NCBI GenBank assembly: GCA_026874595.1
Contig: CM049310.1
Span: 55,371,058 to 55,435,057 of the forward strand
Length of the DNA stretch: 64,000 nucleotides
Reading direction: 5' to 3'
Source: Sipunculus nudus
Taxonomy: Eukaryota > Annelida > Sipuncula > Golfingiida > Sipunculidae
The notes below the pieces were generated by a model that saw only the letters and a list, made by a program, of their open reading frames with translations, made no database searches and was not told the DNA's origin. This document shows, piece after piece, positions 13,046 through 24,830 of the stretch. The translations under genes and the position numbers were made by a program. Position 1 is the first letter of the stretch. Each line of letters begins with the position of its first letter.

Positions 13046-13709
13046 TTGTTTTTTGTTGTTTTTTTTTTCTTAAAACCGTTCAACCCAGTATTCGGTATTA
13101 GTCCCCCCCCCCCCCCCCCCCCCCCCGTTCACGAATTTCTGGATCCGCTTTCTGAGGTTAGAGCCTCCAGTGTGAGAGTATGCATCTGTGACCCTGTATA
13201 CCGTGCCTTAGATTATAGTCTCTGCCCTGGCAATTTCCTTCTGTGACCCCCGGGGTCCAGGACCAGCGATTTGATATTCTACTCTGATAGTATGCTTCTG
13301 TGACCCCGGATACCATGATTATAGGTTAGAGTCTCTTCTTTGAGAGTATGCCTCTGTGACCCCGGATACCATGACTATAGGCTAGGGTCTCTGCTCTGAA
13401 AGTATTTCTCTGTGACCCGCAGATACCATGACTAAAGGTTAGAGTCTTAGCTCTGATAGCATGCCTCTGTGACCCGCAGATACCATGACTATAGGTTAGA
13501 GTCTCAGCTCTGATAGTATGCCTCTGTGACCCCGGATACCATGACTATATGTAAGAGTCTCAGCTCTGACAATATGCCTCTGTGACCCGCAGATACCAAA
13601 ACTATAGGTTAGAGTCTCTGCTCTGATAGTTTGCCTCTGTGACCCCGGATACCTTGACTATAGGTTAGAGTCTCTGCTATGATAGTATGCCTCTGTGACT
13701 CCGGATACC
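12228..13709. repeat. Large inverted duplication (palindrome) within the minisatellite
   Basis: The left arm, 12228-12940, is repeated in reverse complement at about 13041-13709 around a roughly 100-bp AT-rich centre. The arms share private variants such as ATCCGGAGTCACAG, GGCAAACTATCAG, GGCATATTGTCAG and a poly-G followed by CTAATACCGAATACTGG. This shows one arm was copied from the other. They differ by a few substitutions (for example AGAGCAG versus ATAGCAG), by the G-run length and by loss of one whole unit in the right arm. It may be a genuine inverted duplication. A fold-back assembly artefact is the main alternative. Confidence 0.9.
13014..13037. repeat. (AT)n at the palindrome centre
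   Basis: A short AT run in the spacer between the arms. It could help extrude a cruciform. Confidence 0.8.
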
Positions 13710-13720
13710 TCTTTGTTTTA

Positions 13721-13722
<2 letters not shown>

Positions 13723-13790
<68 letters not shown>
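13723..13790. repeat. (AT)n microsatellite
   Basis: A pure AT run of about 68 bp immediately outside the right palindrome arm. Confidence 0.95.
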
Positions 13791-13793
<3 letters not shown>

Positions 13794-13904
13794 CGCTGTG
13801 CAGGCTATAACAGGAAGGTCGTGTCTCACTCACAGAATAGAGCGAATTTTTTGCGGAGCTGTGTCGGGGATGGTCCTTAGTGTTATGACCTGTTATGACC
13901 CAGC

Positions 13905-13955
13905 CAGGGACGGATACAGGAATTTAGAATAGTGGGGGGGGGGGGGGGGGGGGGC
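13905..13955 (+). mobile_element. Probable DNA-transposon terminus with poly-G
   Basis: The motif CCAGGGACGGATACAGGAAT leads into a run of about 20 G. The same arrangement (CGGATCCAGAAATT then poly-G) occurs at 12848-12882, reversed at 13103-13150, and as CAAGGATTCATGAAA then poly-G at 25653-25682. CAGGGRCGGATNCAG-type ends are known from hAT-like elements. Only this one terminus is recognised, so the element's extent is unknown. Confidence 0.45.
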
Positions 13956-14119
13956 TCAATTGCGAGGCCGAGGGTGTAGATATCTTTTGAAAATTTAGGT
14001 TTAAATCGTGCAATCTAGGGTAGCTTAAATGCATTATTAAGCAAGACATTGTTACATAATTATAGATTGTAACTTGAAGCGTGACGGTGTACTTTTGAGT
14101 TTTTTCCCAGATATTTTTG

Positions 14120-15262
14120 GTGCGGTCGAAAAAGGGGGGCGTGAGTAATATAGAGGCACACTGTCAGAGGCTCTGATCTATGGACATGGTATCCCGGGGG
14201 TCATATAGAGACACACTATCAGAGGCTCTGATCTATGGACATGGTATCCCGGGGGTCATATAGAGACACACTGTCAGAGGCTCTGATCTATGGACATGGT
14301 ATCCCAAGGGTCATATAGAGGCACACTTTAAGAGGCTCTGATCTATGGACATGGTATCCCGGGGGTAATATAGAGACACACTGTCAAAGGCTCGGATCTA
14401 TGGACATGGGTTATTTAGAGGCACACTGTCAGAGGCTCTGATCTATGGACATTGTCTCCCGGGGGTCATATAAAGGCACACTGTCAGGACTCTGATCTAT
14501 GGAAATGGTATCCTGGGGGTCAAATAGAGACACACTGTCAGAGGCTCTGATTTATATACATGGTACCCCGGGTGTCATATAGAGGCACACTGTAAGAGGC
14601 TCTGGTCTATGGACATGGTATCCCGGGGGTCATATAGAGGCACGCTGTCAGAGGCTTTGATCTATGGATATGGTATACGGGGGGTCATATAGAGACACAC
14701 TGTCAGGGGCTCTGATCTATGGACATGGGTTATTCAGAGGCACACTGTCAGAGGCTCTGATCTATGGACATTGTCTCCCGGGGATCATATAAAGGCACAC
14801 TGTCAGGACTCTGATCTATGAACATGGTATTCCGGGGGTAAATTAGAGACACACTGTCAGAGGCTCTGATCTATGGACATGGTATCCCGGGGGTCATATA
14901 GAGGCACGCTGTCAGAGGTCTGATCTATGGAAATGGTATCCCGGGGGTCATTTAGAGACACACTGTCAGAGGCTCTGATCTTAGGACATGAGTTATTTAG
15001 AGGCACACTGTCAGAGGCTCTGATCTATGGACATGGTACCCCGGGTGTCATATAGAGGTATACCGTCAGAGGCTCTGATCTATGGACATGGTATCCCGGG
15101 GGTCATAAAGAGGTACATTGTCAGAGGCTCCGATCTATGGACATGGTATCCCTGGGATCATATAGCGATACACTGTCAGAGGCTCTGATCTATGGACATG
15201 ACATGGTATCCTGGGGGTCATATAGAGGCACAATGTCAGAGGCTTTGATCTATGGACATGGT
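14120..15262 (+). repeat. Minisatellite array 2, 55-bp unit, about 20 copies
   Basis: The units read AGAGGCACACTGTCAGAGG, CTCTGATCTATGGACATGG and TATCCCGGGGGTCATAT. Some units are shortened: ATGGGTTATTTAGAGG replaces the TATCCC segment near 14408, 14728 and 14990. Block by block the unit aligns with array 1 (AGAGGCA-ACT-TCAGAG, CTCT-A-CTAT, CATGGTATCC-GGGGTCA), so the arrays share an ancestor. It is more homogeneous than array 1. Confidence 0.95.
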
Positions 15263-16807
15263 AAAACGTGACGGATTAGGACATGACACTTTCATGCCCA
15301 ATAGTAAAAGAAAGAAAAAATGTCCCGCAGGACAAATACCAGAATTGTATGTTCTTGACGCGCACACAGTGCAAGGGCGTTTATGCCTGGCAGAATACAT
15401 TCAGTTATCATTTGTGTTTACTTTGTGATAGTCGAACTAAGTCATCTAAATGTATATACCAGATGGAATTTTCAATCTGTAATTGAAATGATTTGCCCTC
15501 GCCGCTGGTGAAAATATAAAAGATATACACTGTTTAAATCGGTACACGAAACTAGTTAACTGGCAATATATTGAATACAAAAGGGCATTGATTTATGGAA
15601 CTTTATTGTTCATTACAAATGTATAAATTACAAACGTTTCACAAATACGTAAAAGAAATTTAACATATTATAAGATATCCGGACGTATACGTATAAAAAA
15701 GATGAGGCGTTTGAACATACAAAAGCAAGTTACAAACAAATTAAGCAAGTGCACACAATGGAAGGTTATTTAATCAATAGTTATTCAAAATAAACGCGGT
15801 TGAGCTATATCATCTTAAAAATTCATTAGAGTAATTTGAAAATGATATCCATCAATGGGTTATTCCTTTACCCTTTCTAATGTTCTTAAATACATTTGAA
15901 TTTTTATATGTATATGTGTCATTATTTTATGACTGATACTTTATTGGAGAATAAATAACGAGTGTTTACGTTGTTGAATACAGGGCTCATTTCTCATGTT
16001 CATCTCGATATGGTAACTTAAAAAGAATTATTTTTTTTATATCCAAGTCTGATATTTGTTTATATATCGGTTTATAGAAAAGGAATTTCATTATTTTGCT
16101 ATAAACTCCCTATTCATACTTCTTCCACTTGTGAAGTCTTATGTGCGGAGTTAATAATACCTCCGCCATGCAAGATGTATCATTTTTGGTTGGTGTATCA
16201 GAGTTGGTTAGTTGGTTGGCGGGTTTGTCTGAATGTACTCAAACGTTATGGGCGGATTATGATGAAATTACCTGAAGAACTAGAAAGCACAGTCAACCCA
16301 TTTAAGAGGCCACCTAGATCACTATAAAGTCCATAACATTTTAATCTAAAAGATTCTTTATTGTGAAAATAGGTGCACCTCGGGTGAACGAGATCGTCTT
16401 CATTTATTGGCATTGGAGTAACCTTTGATTGTCAATTTCCGAAAGAGATGAACAGAGCTGTGATACAACCTTTGAGCTTTTGCACCCGATTCTAATACCT
16501 ACCACTGTGTTAACATATTTAAGTAGGTGTCCCACCTACCATGTATCTCTACTTATTGAGGTGTAACATGTTAATACATGGTACAGCTTCTTATATGAAT
16601 GCACACTGCAGCTCCTGCAGCAAGCCTGACTGTGATGCCTGTTGGATGCCTGGCTGTGAATTTCACTTATCACTGGGTTGATATTGTCCTTGGTAGTTGA
16701 GTACCACGTACATGATTGATAGCACGATATAAAGTCGAGGTCACGGATCGGGAAAGTGTTGTAAGTGAATGCTTTAGATGGTTCAATTCAAATTTCTTCT
16801 ATTTCAG
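15263..16807. other. No gene seen
   Basis: AT-rich unique-looking sequence. A 67-codon open frame at 15283-15486 has no supporting motif. Confidence 0.5.
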
Positions 16808-16816
16808 GATCGGAAA

Positions 16817-17355
16817 TGGCCCATATGAATGGACTCCTCCATTGCTTATTTTAGTGCTTGGCGCAATAAGTCCATAAATTGCCCATGCAGTTAACTTTGA
16901 TTTACCACTCCATATACTCCTGTGCGATTTAACACATTTCATTGATTAAAGTTTAGTTCATCTATGTGAATTTTGTATTTGAAAACTGAAAAACATTAAT
17001 GTTCTATTCTTAGCACTATTTTGCACCTATAGAAATAAAGTAAAGTATACGGGCTTGAAGCATGATACAGGACTGGCGCCAAATGCAAGATTTCTACAGG
17101 GCTGTAAATGCTTAAATTCTCTCTGGACAAATAAATCAGTAATTGATGTTACAGTTGCTTTATGCCTTTCAGAATGTTAATTTTTTAGGTCCTTTACACG
17201 CAGCATAATGTGAACATTGGTATGTTACAACTGCACGAAATATTTTTATTAGTTTCCCTTATAAGAGTAACATAGCGTTTCGTGCTACAATACCAGTAAA
17301 CCATTTAGTGGGCCGGCGACGCAACAGACATAGACATCTGTTGCGTCGGCGGCTA
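16817..17355 (+). mobile_element. MULE-like MITE, family B, copy 1
   Basis: A 539-bp element starting TGGCCCATATG and ending GGCGGCTA. Its flanks are GATCGGAAA (16808-16816) and GACCGGAAA (17356-17364), a 9-bp duplication with one mismatch. A second copy at 17774 has a different, perfect 9-bp duplication, which independently fixes the ends. The right end is a strong hairpin: GCCGGCGACGCAACAG (17312-17327) against CTGTTGCGTCGGCGG (17338-17352). No coding sequence is present. The 9-bp duplication suggests Mutator-type mobilisation. The CTAG right end and hairpin also recall Helitrons, but Helitrons make no duplication. Confidence 0.85.
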
Positions 17356-17699
17356 GACCGGAAATAGTCTTCGAGATTAATATAGTATGATTATTACTAG
17401 CCCTAGCTCCCGTGCTCTCTTACAATGCTACGCTGTGCGAGAGCCCTAGAAGATGATTTGAGAAGACATTCCATATGACAAATTAAATTCATATATTTCG
17501 TCTGAAAATGTCGTATTCATTATGAATTAAAGATATTCTTATCAAATGCGCATTAAACATCCACTTACTTTTTGTCCACTAAAAGTCGATTAGAAGATTA
17601 TATTGTCCTTATAAACGGTGATACGCGGGGAACGATGTCTGCTCTAGGTTTCCCCCAGCAACGGCTGGCCGGCAGCCGCCTGTGTAACCAGTGGTAACG

Positions 17700-17773
17700 G
17701 GCCGTGTTGGCTCAGCGAGCAAAGCTCACGAAGTTCAATGTTTCAGATTCTGAGACAGGTTCAAGCGCCAGGG
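17700..17773 (+). repeat. tRNA-like SINE head, interrupted by a MITE
   Basis: The A-box-like TGGCTCAGCGAGC (17708-17720) and the B-box-like GGTTCAAGCGCC (17759-17770) are spaced as in a tRNA gene. MITE family B copy 2 inserted within the B box, duplicating GCGCCAGGG. The original sequence resumes at 18352 with TTGCAAAG. The surrounding 17365-17699 is otherwise unassigned. Confidence 0.6.
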
Positions 17774-18342
17774 TAGCCCATAAGAATGAACTCCTCAATT
17801 GCTTTTTTCAGTGACTGACGCATTGTGGAGTCCATAGATTGCACCTGCAGTTAACTGTGATTATAAGACTCCATACACAACTGTGAGATTTAACTTATAT
17901 CCATTGATTAATTTTCAGTACATCTATGTGTATTGTATATTTGACCGCTAGAAAACATTACTGTCCTCTTCTCAGCCCTATTTTGGACCAAGGAAGTTAA
18001 AATATGAACATAATAGTACACAGGCCTAAAGCCTTATACAGGACTGCCACCAAATGCAAGATGTCTACCGGGGCTGTTAATGCTTCAATTCTCTCTGGAC
18101 AAATACCATCAGCTGTTGATGTTACAGGTGCTTCATGCTTTCCAGAATGGTTATTTTTTATTAGAGGCCTTTCAACATACAGCATTATGTGAACATTGGT
18201 TTGCTAAAACCATAGGAAATATTTTTATTTAATTTTCTTTCTAAGAGTAACAGATCGTATCGTGCTTTAACCCCAGTAAGCCCTTTGGTGGGCCGGCGAC
18301 GCAACAAAAACCTGAAACCTGTTGCGTCGACGTCGGCGGCTA
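17774..18342 (+). mobile_element. MULE-like MITE, family B, copy 2
   Basis: A 569-bp element starting TAGCCCATAAG and ending GGCGGCTA, flanked by a perfect 9-bp duplication GCGCCAGGG at 17765-17773 and 18343-18351. It aligns with copy 1 along its whole length with many substitutions. The terminal hairpin is kept, but its right arm carries a small TCGACG duplication. The 62-codon open frames at 17997-18192 are not conserved in copy 1 and are not genes. Confidence 0.87.
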
Positions 18343-18351
18343 GCGCCAGGG

Positions 18352-18848
18352 TTGCAAAGTTTTAAAAGCCAGCCTACAAAAACATAATATTAAGCTGAAT
18401 TTCTTGGTCATTCGAATGAAATACTATATCTTTCTTCGATTACTTTAGTTCCCTTGTCATAAACGCAATATTTGATTTTTACACGATTTTTTCCCGACAA
18501 GGGTTTTAAGTTCTCCAGTATACTTTGAAGCATTTAATGCGGCGGGATCCTGGATATGGCCGCTTATAATGCATTTAGATTATCACCAGCTCTGATATCG
18601 CGAGGAAGTTACCAATGACTCTTATGGTGGTAGTTCGAACAGAATTTTAAAAAAAAGTTTAGAAACTGGGCACACGCATGGAGGATGCGATTCAAAGCAA
18701 CGAAATGTTAACTTAAAGTTTATCGTATCAAATACCGAAACCATACTTATATACAGTAAATCACCACATTCTTACAACACTGAATTCCGCTAAATACTTT
18801 TGAATACAATTAGGTATGCACATAGACTGAAACAGCCACATAGATCCG
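18352..18848. other. No gene seen
   Basis: The downstream half of the interrupted SINE, if any remains, cannot be followed beyond the first tens of bases. The rest is unassigned. Confidence 0.4.
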
Positions 18849-19450
18849 ATGGCAAGAAATTCAAATAAATCTAGGAACCTGACTGGATGGACAAAAGTAT
18901 TGAAAGAAATCTCATACTTTTCATTAGTGAGAACTACATTAGAATATGCCGTCCATGTAATGGTTCCTTACCTGGAAAAACAAAAAGAAAAATTAGAGAG
19001 AATACAACGCAAAGCAGCAATGCAGTACGGTTCGTATCTCATGACTATTCCAAATACAGTAGTGTTACGTCAATAATACAGGAACTCAAATGGAACTCAC
19101 TGGAGTCTTGACGCCAAGACCTCAGACTTATACTATTAAACAAAGGATAACACGAACTGGTTGCCATCCAAATCAAGGCATAATGACCAACGCTGACAGT
19201 CGAATACGCCATGCCAAAAATTGATTTCAAATCCTACCAGCAAAAGCAGAGCAGCTCAAAAGCTCATTTAATCCAAGAACAATAAAACAGTGGAACAACT
19301 TACCAGAGAAAATCAAAACCTGTATCAAATTGGACACATTCAAGAATAATCTCCGAGCACTCAAGAAGCACGACTTATTGTGCGCATTTAGAGCTAAACC
19401 CCCCCTCATCAGCACTCCAAGAGAGGCTCTGGTGATTAAGGAACCATAAC
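18849..19450 (+). pseudogene. CR1/Jockey-type LINE fragment, C-terminal end of reverse transcriptase ORF
   Basis: Segments in two or three frames read KEISYFSLVRTTLEYAVHV, then KLERIQRKAAM, VSHDYSKYSSVTSII and IQELKWNSLE. Further on come RQDLRL and, near 19260-19340, FNPRTIKQWNNLPEKIKT. This series is the typical tail of CR1/Jockey-group reverse transcriptase proteins (thumb and C-terminal region). At least two frameshifts and several stops break it. The catalytic part lies upstream in intact elements and is absent here, so this is a dead 5'-truncated copy, as usual for LINEs. Confidence 0.8.
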
Positions 19451-20039
19451 CAGAACCATATATAGTGGGGCTATGATTAAAACAAGGATGTAAAAAGTCG
19501 TATGTCGGAAATCCAATTCAGCCCAGCTAATTTAACCGGGAAATGCAATTGCTTGGGTGTTACGGACGAACCATGGCAAGGCTAATATCGAATCAATAAA
19601 GAAAGATCCATTGACAAAATTCCTCCGGCAAGCAAAATATACAAACGAAAAGAACAAACAAAAAACATCAAGGTCGCCAGTGAATACCAGCCAATAATGG
19701 AAAAGGCTTAAAGTGTCGGATCGGGACCAAACAACTTTCTCATGACGACAGCGCCCCCTAGCTCAGACTGTGTTACTCAAAACTGAGACAAGGAAATGAT
19801 AGGACTGTGTGCTGTTTATGGACAATTTACGGGTAGCTAGCCTGGATTGTCTTGGCAAACGAAAAAAAACATTATTATATAATAAAAAATTCAGTTCCCT
19901 AGTAGGTGGAATCAAAGTGGAGTTATGTCAGGATAGGGTAATAGTCATATCTTCCTAATTTCATGACAAAATTTACCAGATTTGCAATGTATATGTTTTA
20001 CAGAATCTTTCAAACGTTATCAGCAAATTTAGGGGCGGT
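19451..20039. other. No gene seen; possible decayed 5' part of the next LINE
   Basis: Some plus-strand words around 19790-19960 could be eroded endonuclease-domain sequence, but I cannot define it. Confidence 0.35.
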
Positions 20040-23000
20040 GTTGAAGATTTTTTATTAGTAATGATAGATTTTATTACAGTGTTATATAACAAACTGGACA
20101 TCATTTCAGGAAACCCGCATAATAATAACGAAGTGTTGGCATTTAAATCATTTATGAATACTGCAGGCCTTCATGATCTATGGCAGATCTCCCATCACAG
20201 TATATATAGGCTCGACGCCTGGATTATATATTCGGAAATGTTTTTGCACTAGAAAATATGAAAGACATAAATATTACGTCGTACCTGTATACTGACCATA
20301 GATACTTGAACTAAATGCGATACGAATTGAAAGAGGACCATCAAATTGAAAGTTTAATAACTCATTATTGCATGATAAAAAAATTCTTAGATTTGATTAA
20401 TGAGGAGTTAGAATCCTTTATTTCCAATTACAAGACGGCTGATATATTTATATTAAGAAAATCGGACTTTTGTAACCTTGAGATTACAAAAAAGGTTGCT
20501 TGGAACTGCAGCAATGCCGAAGCAATTAAAATAAATATAAAACTTTTAAACCGTTCACTAGATGACCTGGAGCAACAGATAGCGATTACTCCTGGTAATA
20601 AGGAAACTATTCAAAAATGATTAAGATAAAAAAAGTTAAAAATAAAACATATCCAAGAAGAAGCTCGAAGTGCTCCAATTCGGGCGCGCGTTAAATGAAT
20701 TGAAGAGGGCGAGAAGAATAATAAATTTTTTTCGCTAAAAAACAGAGAGCCGCCCAAAATTTACACCATTGCTAAAAAAACATAAAACGGCTCTGAAACC
20801 TTAAACCAAGATTAAAATTAGGAATGAGCAATACTGTTTTACCGGAACCAGTACAAAGCGACGACTAACTTCAATGACATGGATTTGAAAGGTTTATTTC
20901 TGGCGTTAAAATACCGAAATTATCTGAGAGAATTCGACAGAAAATTGAGGGGTTTATATCACAAGTAGAAATTGGTAATGCGTTAAAGCAGATGACAAAT
21001 GGATCCAGTCTAGGTTAAGATGGTCTGACATCAGAAGTTAATGAAATGTTTTGAACTTTAGTAACTGACGCTTTCAGTTACTCGTTTTAGAAAGGGAAAG
21101 TTATCAAGAAGCCAGAGGACCAATAAAATTAATACAAAGGAAAGGAAAGAACTTGCCAAAAAAAACGAGTTGCACAATCGGCGACCAATAACCTTAACTA
21201 ATACAGATAATAAACCTATAGCAAAAGTTCTCGCTACGCGTTTGTAGACAGTTATATATGAAGCCATAAATACAGATCAAGCTGGTTTTATTAAGAGACG
21301 GTATATTGCCACCAAGATCAGACTAATAGATGACGTTATTACTTATGCCTACAAAAATGATAAAATAAGCGCAGTAGTCGTGCTAGATTTTAAAGCGGCT
21401 TTCGATACAATCTCAAAACAATTCATTGGCGAAGCATTACAAATCTTCGGGTTTGGCTCAGAATTGCCGCGTTGGTTCAAAGTTCTAAACAGTAACACCG
21501 AAAACTACATATTGAATAACGGTTGGCTATCCAGGTTGTTTTCGGTTGAAGGGGTTCAGGCAAGGCTGTCCGTCTTCTCCATTGGCCTTTGTATTAGGAG
21601 TAGATATTCTAGCGTGCAAATAAAAAAAAGTCAAAATTTTAAAGGATTTGAGCTGCCCACGGTAATAACCCTCCAAGAACACTCAAGATAGCCCAATATG
21701 CAGACGACACAACTTTATTTGTGCATGATCAAAATGATATAAAATAAGCCTTACGAATAATTAAAGATTTTTCAACTATTTCAGGATAACAATTGAATGA
21801 ACATAAATCGGAAGCAATGTGGATAGGTTGTTACATGCATCTGTTTATTATGCGCCTGTCGTTCTGATTCGTGTTAGGCTCAAGCCCTTGGCGTTGTTAT
21901 TGGAACCGTACTGGTTGAACCCTGGCGTGTAGAGACACAGCGCTCGGTGTAGTCTAGAATTTTCGGGTCTGATCATGCGATCTTGGTGCGTGTATATTGT
22001 TGTGTTTGGAACGTTCGTGAAAATGGAAAGTTCTGGGCTTGGGGTGTGAAAGCTATAAATAGGGGCTGTGTTTAGAGCCGGCAGAGAGAAATTTACCAGC
22101 GGACACGGAAGAGTGACTTTCTCGTCACTGTGGTTTTTTTTTTTTTTACCTTTCCGATTATTGCAGAACTTACAGATCTCCAACGGAATTTATACAGGAT
22201 TTATATACGGATTGTCTTCAGTTCGCCTTTGGGATTATTACCAGAACTTCACTTTTGGATTACAACAGAAATTAAATCGGACTATACTCTGAGAAGATTT
22301 ACATGAACTGTTCATCTGGATTATTTGTGTTCAAAGACTCGTGTTGAGATGTGACAGTGGTGGTATCCAGAAATCAAAGCCTAGGATCCGGACACTCTGG
22401 TGATGTACATTTATATTATTGTTATACTGTGTAATTGTATCGATTTAGTGCATTGTAATGTTAGAATTGTTCTAAGAATAAATTATAATTATTTGTTAAC
22501 AAAAAACCGATGATTTCTTATTCATTCCCCTAGACATTTCACCCTGCCTAGTTTTGCGGTATCTGATTTTTTTTATCTCCGTAACCAAATTTGTGCTCGT
22601 CACGATTACATGATCTGTTGTTATAAGGTTCCGTAACAAGGTGCATGTAGAGAAAATCATACAAGGGTTGGATATTTTAGGTGGAAACTTTATCCTGATA
22701 ATAAAATTATTATCTTGGGAATTCATTTAAGGAATGATACTCCTGCGGCAAAAATAGATAATAACTGGGAAATCAGAGTAAACAAGATACTAAAAGAAAT
22801 CAATAAATGGGAACGTAGAAGCCTCACCATCTTTGGCAAGATAATCATAACAAAAACCTACCTTTTATCGCAAATAATATACCAAATGCAATCTTTTTAT
22901 ATCAGATAAGTTTATAAAACGGATAAATGGAATATTATATAATTATATATGGAAAAGAGCAGGTAGTGGGAAAAGATCTTGTGAGAAAATAAGAAGAATA

Positions 23001-23330
23001 ATTTTGAAGTCCGATTATGTAATGGGAGGATTAGAAATGACTGATGTACATGATATGCAAAAAGCTATCATATTAAAATGGGTAAAAACGTGAGCAAGTG
23101 AGTCTGAAGATATTTTGAGAAATATAGCATACTTTCATTATTCTAGGCTAGGAAACGGATTTATTGTTTTGTGAGTGATATACATCCTGACACCTTGAAA
23201 GGAGGTTCCAACATAACTTCAGATTTTTACAAATATGTTATAATCAACTTTCTAAATTTGAACAGTGAAGGCAGTCTTAAGGTCACGTATTTTATGGAAT
23301 ATTAAATTGCTCTTTGTGCAGGCAAATATA
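20040..23330 (+). pseudogene. L1/Tx1-like LINE remnant split by a solo LTR
   Basis: The order is as in an APE-type LINE ORF2. The end of the endonuclease domain (SGNPHNNNEVLAFKSFMNTA) lies near 20060-20280. A linker follows at 20315-20617. Reverse transcriptase then has VVVLDFKAAFDTISKQF near 21375 and the catalytic YADD at 21697-21708. After a 810-bp LTR insertion, the thumb region has RSLTIFGKIIITKTYLLSQ (22820-22880), then a W..R..G..K and GGLEMTDVHD stretch to about 23060. The GKI..IKT..LSQ motif is characteristic of the L1/Tx1 group. Several frameshifts and stops show it is dead. Removing the LTR and one copy of its target duplication puts the two halves back in one frame. Confidence 0.85.
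21829..22638 (+). mobile_element. Solo LTR of an LTR retrotransposon
   Basis: An 810-bp segment starting TGTTAC and ending GTAACA, flanked by the 4-bp duplication AGGT (21825-21828 and 22639-22642). A TATAAATA box at 22054-22061 and an AATAAA signal at about 22474 fit promoter and polyadenylation functions of an LTR. No internal gag/pol or second LTR is present, so it is a solo LTR left by recombination. It is younger than the LINE it interrupts. The open frames at 21848-22292 lie within it and are not genes. Confidence 0.85.
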
Positions 23331-23457
23331 CCAATTTACTTTGAAAACTGGATAGGAAAAGGTATGTGTAAATGACATGCTGCGATCATATGAAAGTATA
23401 GTAGAAACATTAGGACGCACTCCGGGTAGAATGATAGAGTATTATGTTGTGTGCACA

Positions 23458-23538
23458 CAGAGGCGTCAATTTTTCCTCCGGGGTGGGGGGATGACTTTGT
23501 ATATATATTTATATTAAAATTTATATATATACACACAC

Positions 23539-23580
<42 letters not shown>

Positions 23581-23597
23581 CTTTTACAGCGTCTCTG
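23458..23597. mobile_element. Short relative of the hAT MITE family (CAGNGGCGTCAAT)
   Basis: It starts CAGAGGCGTCAATTTTTCCT and then a G run, as in the elements at 29454 and 51398. An (AT)n core (23541-23577) follows, and the right end GCGTCTCTG is the rough inverse of the start. I could not find an 8-bp target duplication, so this copy is degraded or internally deleted. Confidence 0.5.
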
Positions 23598-24589
23598 AGT
23601 GACATATTCAACTATATATATATATAAATATATATATATACATATAATAAATATATATATATACTTATTCTTATTACAAATAATTATAATGTTTAAGAAA
23701 ATGAGTTATTTTTTTAATTCTTAGCAAGATTAGATTTAACATTTCTTAATAAAAAGATCCAAAGTCTTTAATTCTATTTAATTCTATCAGATTATACTAT
23801 ATTAATAGCTGCACGCGTGGAAAATCCACGGCTCTATCTGTTGCATATTTTTGTAATGAGCTGAAAGGAACTTAACGAAACATATTTTAATCCTAAGGTT
23901 TTTGCAGAAACTTTTTGTCATGTGTTTCACTCATATGATATACAGATTAATTCTGTTAGAATTCTCCAGGAACACCCTCCTCCCAATATATCAACATAGA
24001 AAGAAAAATTATTCTTTTCCAAAAACCACACAAAAAATGAATTTTTGAAAGAGACGTGATGCATATACAGGGTGTACGAATTTTTTAGTGAGAAGTTTTT
24101 TCCCGATAAACAACATAGGTTACGACAGCTTCATTGCTTGGGAAATATCGTAGATATAACGATCGTATAAAGAAGCATTATACCATGAAATTATATAAAA
24201 GATGCTTTGTATTAGTTGAAGCTCAGACGACATTGTGAAACACGATGTTTATTCAGTGTAGTCAGTTGAGGGTATACTTTAAGGCATGTTAAGAGGCATA
24301 TACGTTATTTGTATACACATGCATATGTCGTTGAAGTCTCTTGTACGCGAAACATATAGCTGCCAATGTGAAAAAGATAGGCCCAGAAAAATATATTCCA
24401 GCAGTATTAAATTTTTGGTTTAAGTACTGTAAATTGTCATTGAATAAGCAAGTCTGATGCAAAATTGACAACTCTCTCAGATAAAAAGAAATCCGGTTGA
24501 TATATTTGGATGAAAGCATTAAGCAAAGAAACCACTTCAGTTATGGTTCGTTATATTGACTTTCAGCAAATTAACGCAAAATGTAACAT
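23598..24589. other. No gene seen
   Basis: AT-rich, with short AT runs near 23610-23670. Possible continuation of the LINE 3' region around 23840-24060, too decayed to assign. Confidence 0.4.
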
Positions 24590-24830
24590 ACAGATTTTGC
24601 TGAAAATTTGTAGAGGGGTAGAGTAAAACTGTAACCATAATCCATTACATTTTTCGAGGTAATCGGAAACACCATAATATATTTTTTTTTCTTAAGTGCC
24701 ATATAATCACAATTCCACAAAGGAATAATTATAAGGGGCTATTCCTTTGTCCCCGAGTAGAAGCCGCCTATTCGTATGCAGTTGATCTGCCATTCGCCTG
24801 GTGAACTCGTGTTTCTGAACCACGACAACG
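24590..24830 (+). repeat. Diverged direct repeat, copy 1
   Basis: It shares with 25248-25455 the ordered blocks TTGTAGAGG, ATTACATTTTT, CCTTTGTCCCCG and CCATTCG..TGGTGAACTCGTG. The spacing between copies is about 650 bp. Between them are a C run (24893-24909) and unassigned sequence. Confidence 0.6.

Noticed and set aside
10631-15262. CRISPR-like repeat array
   Set aside because: Units are contiguous 55-57-bp tandem repeats without unique spacers, in a eukaryotic genome with spliced genes.
16817-18342. Helitron interpretation of family B (3' hairpin followed by CTAG)
   Set aside because: Both copies have clear 9-bp target duplications, which Helitrons do not make; one more base after CTA is part of the duplication.
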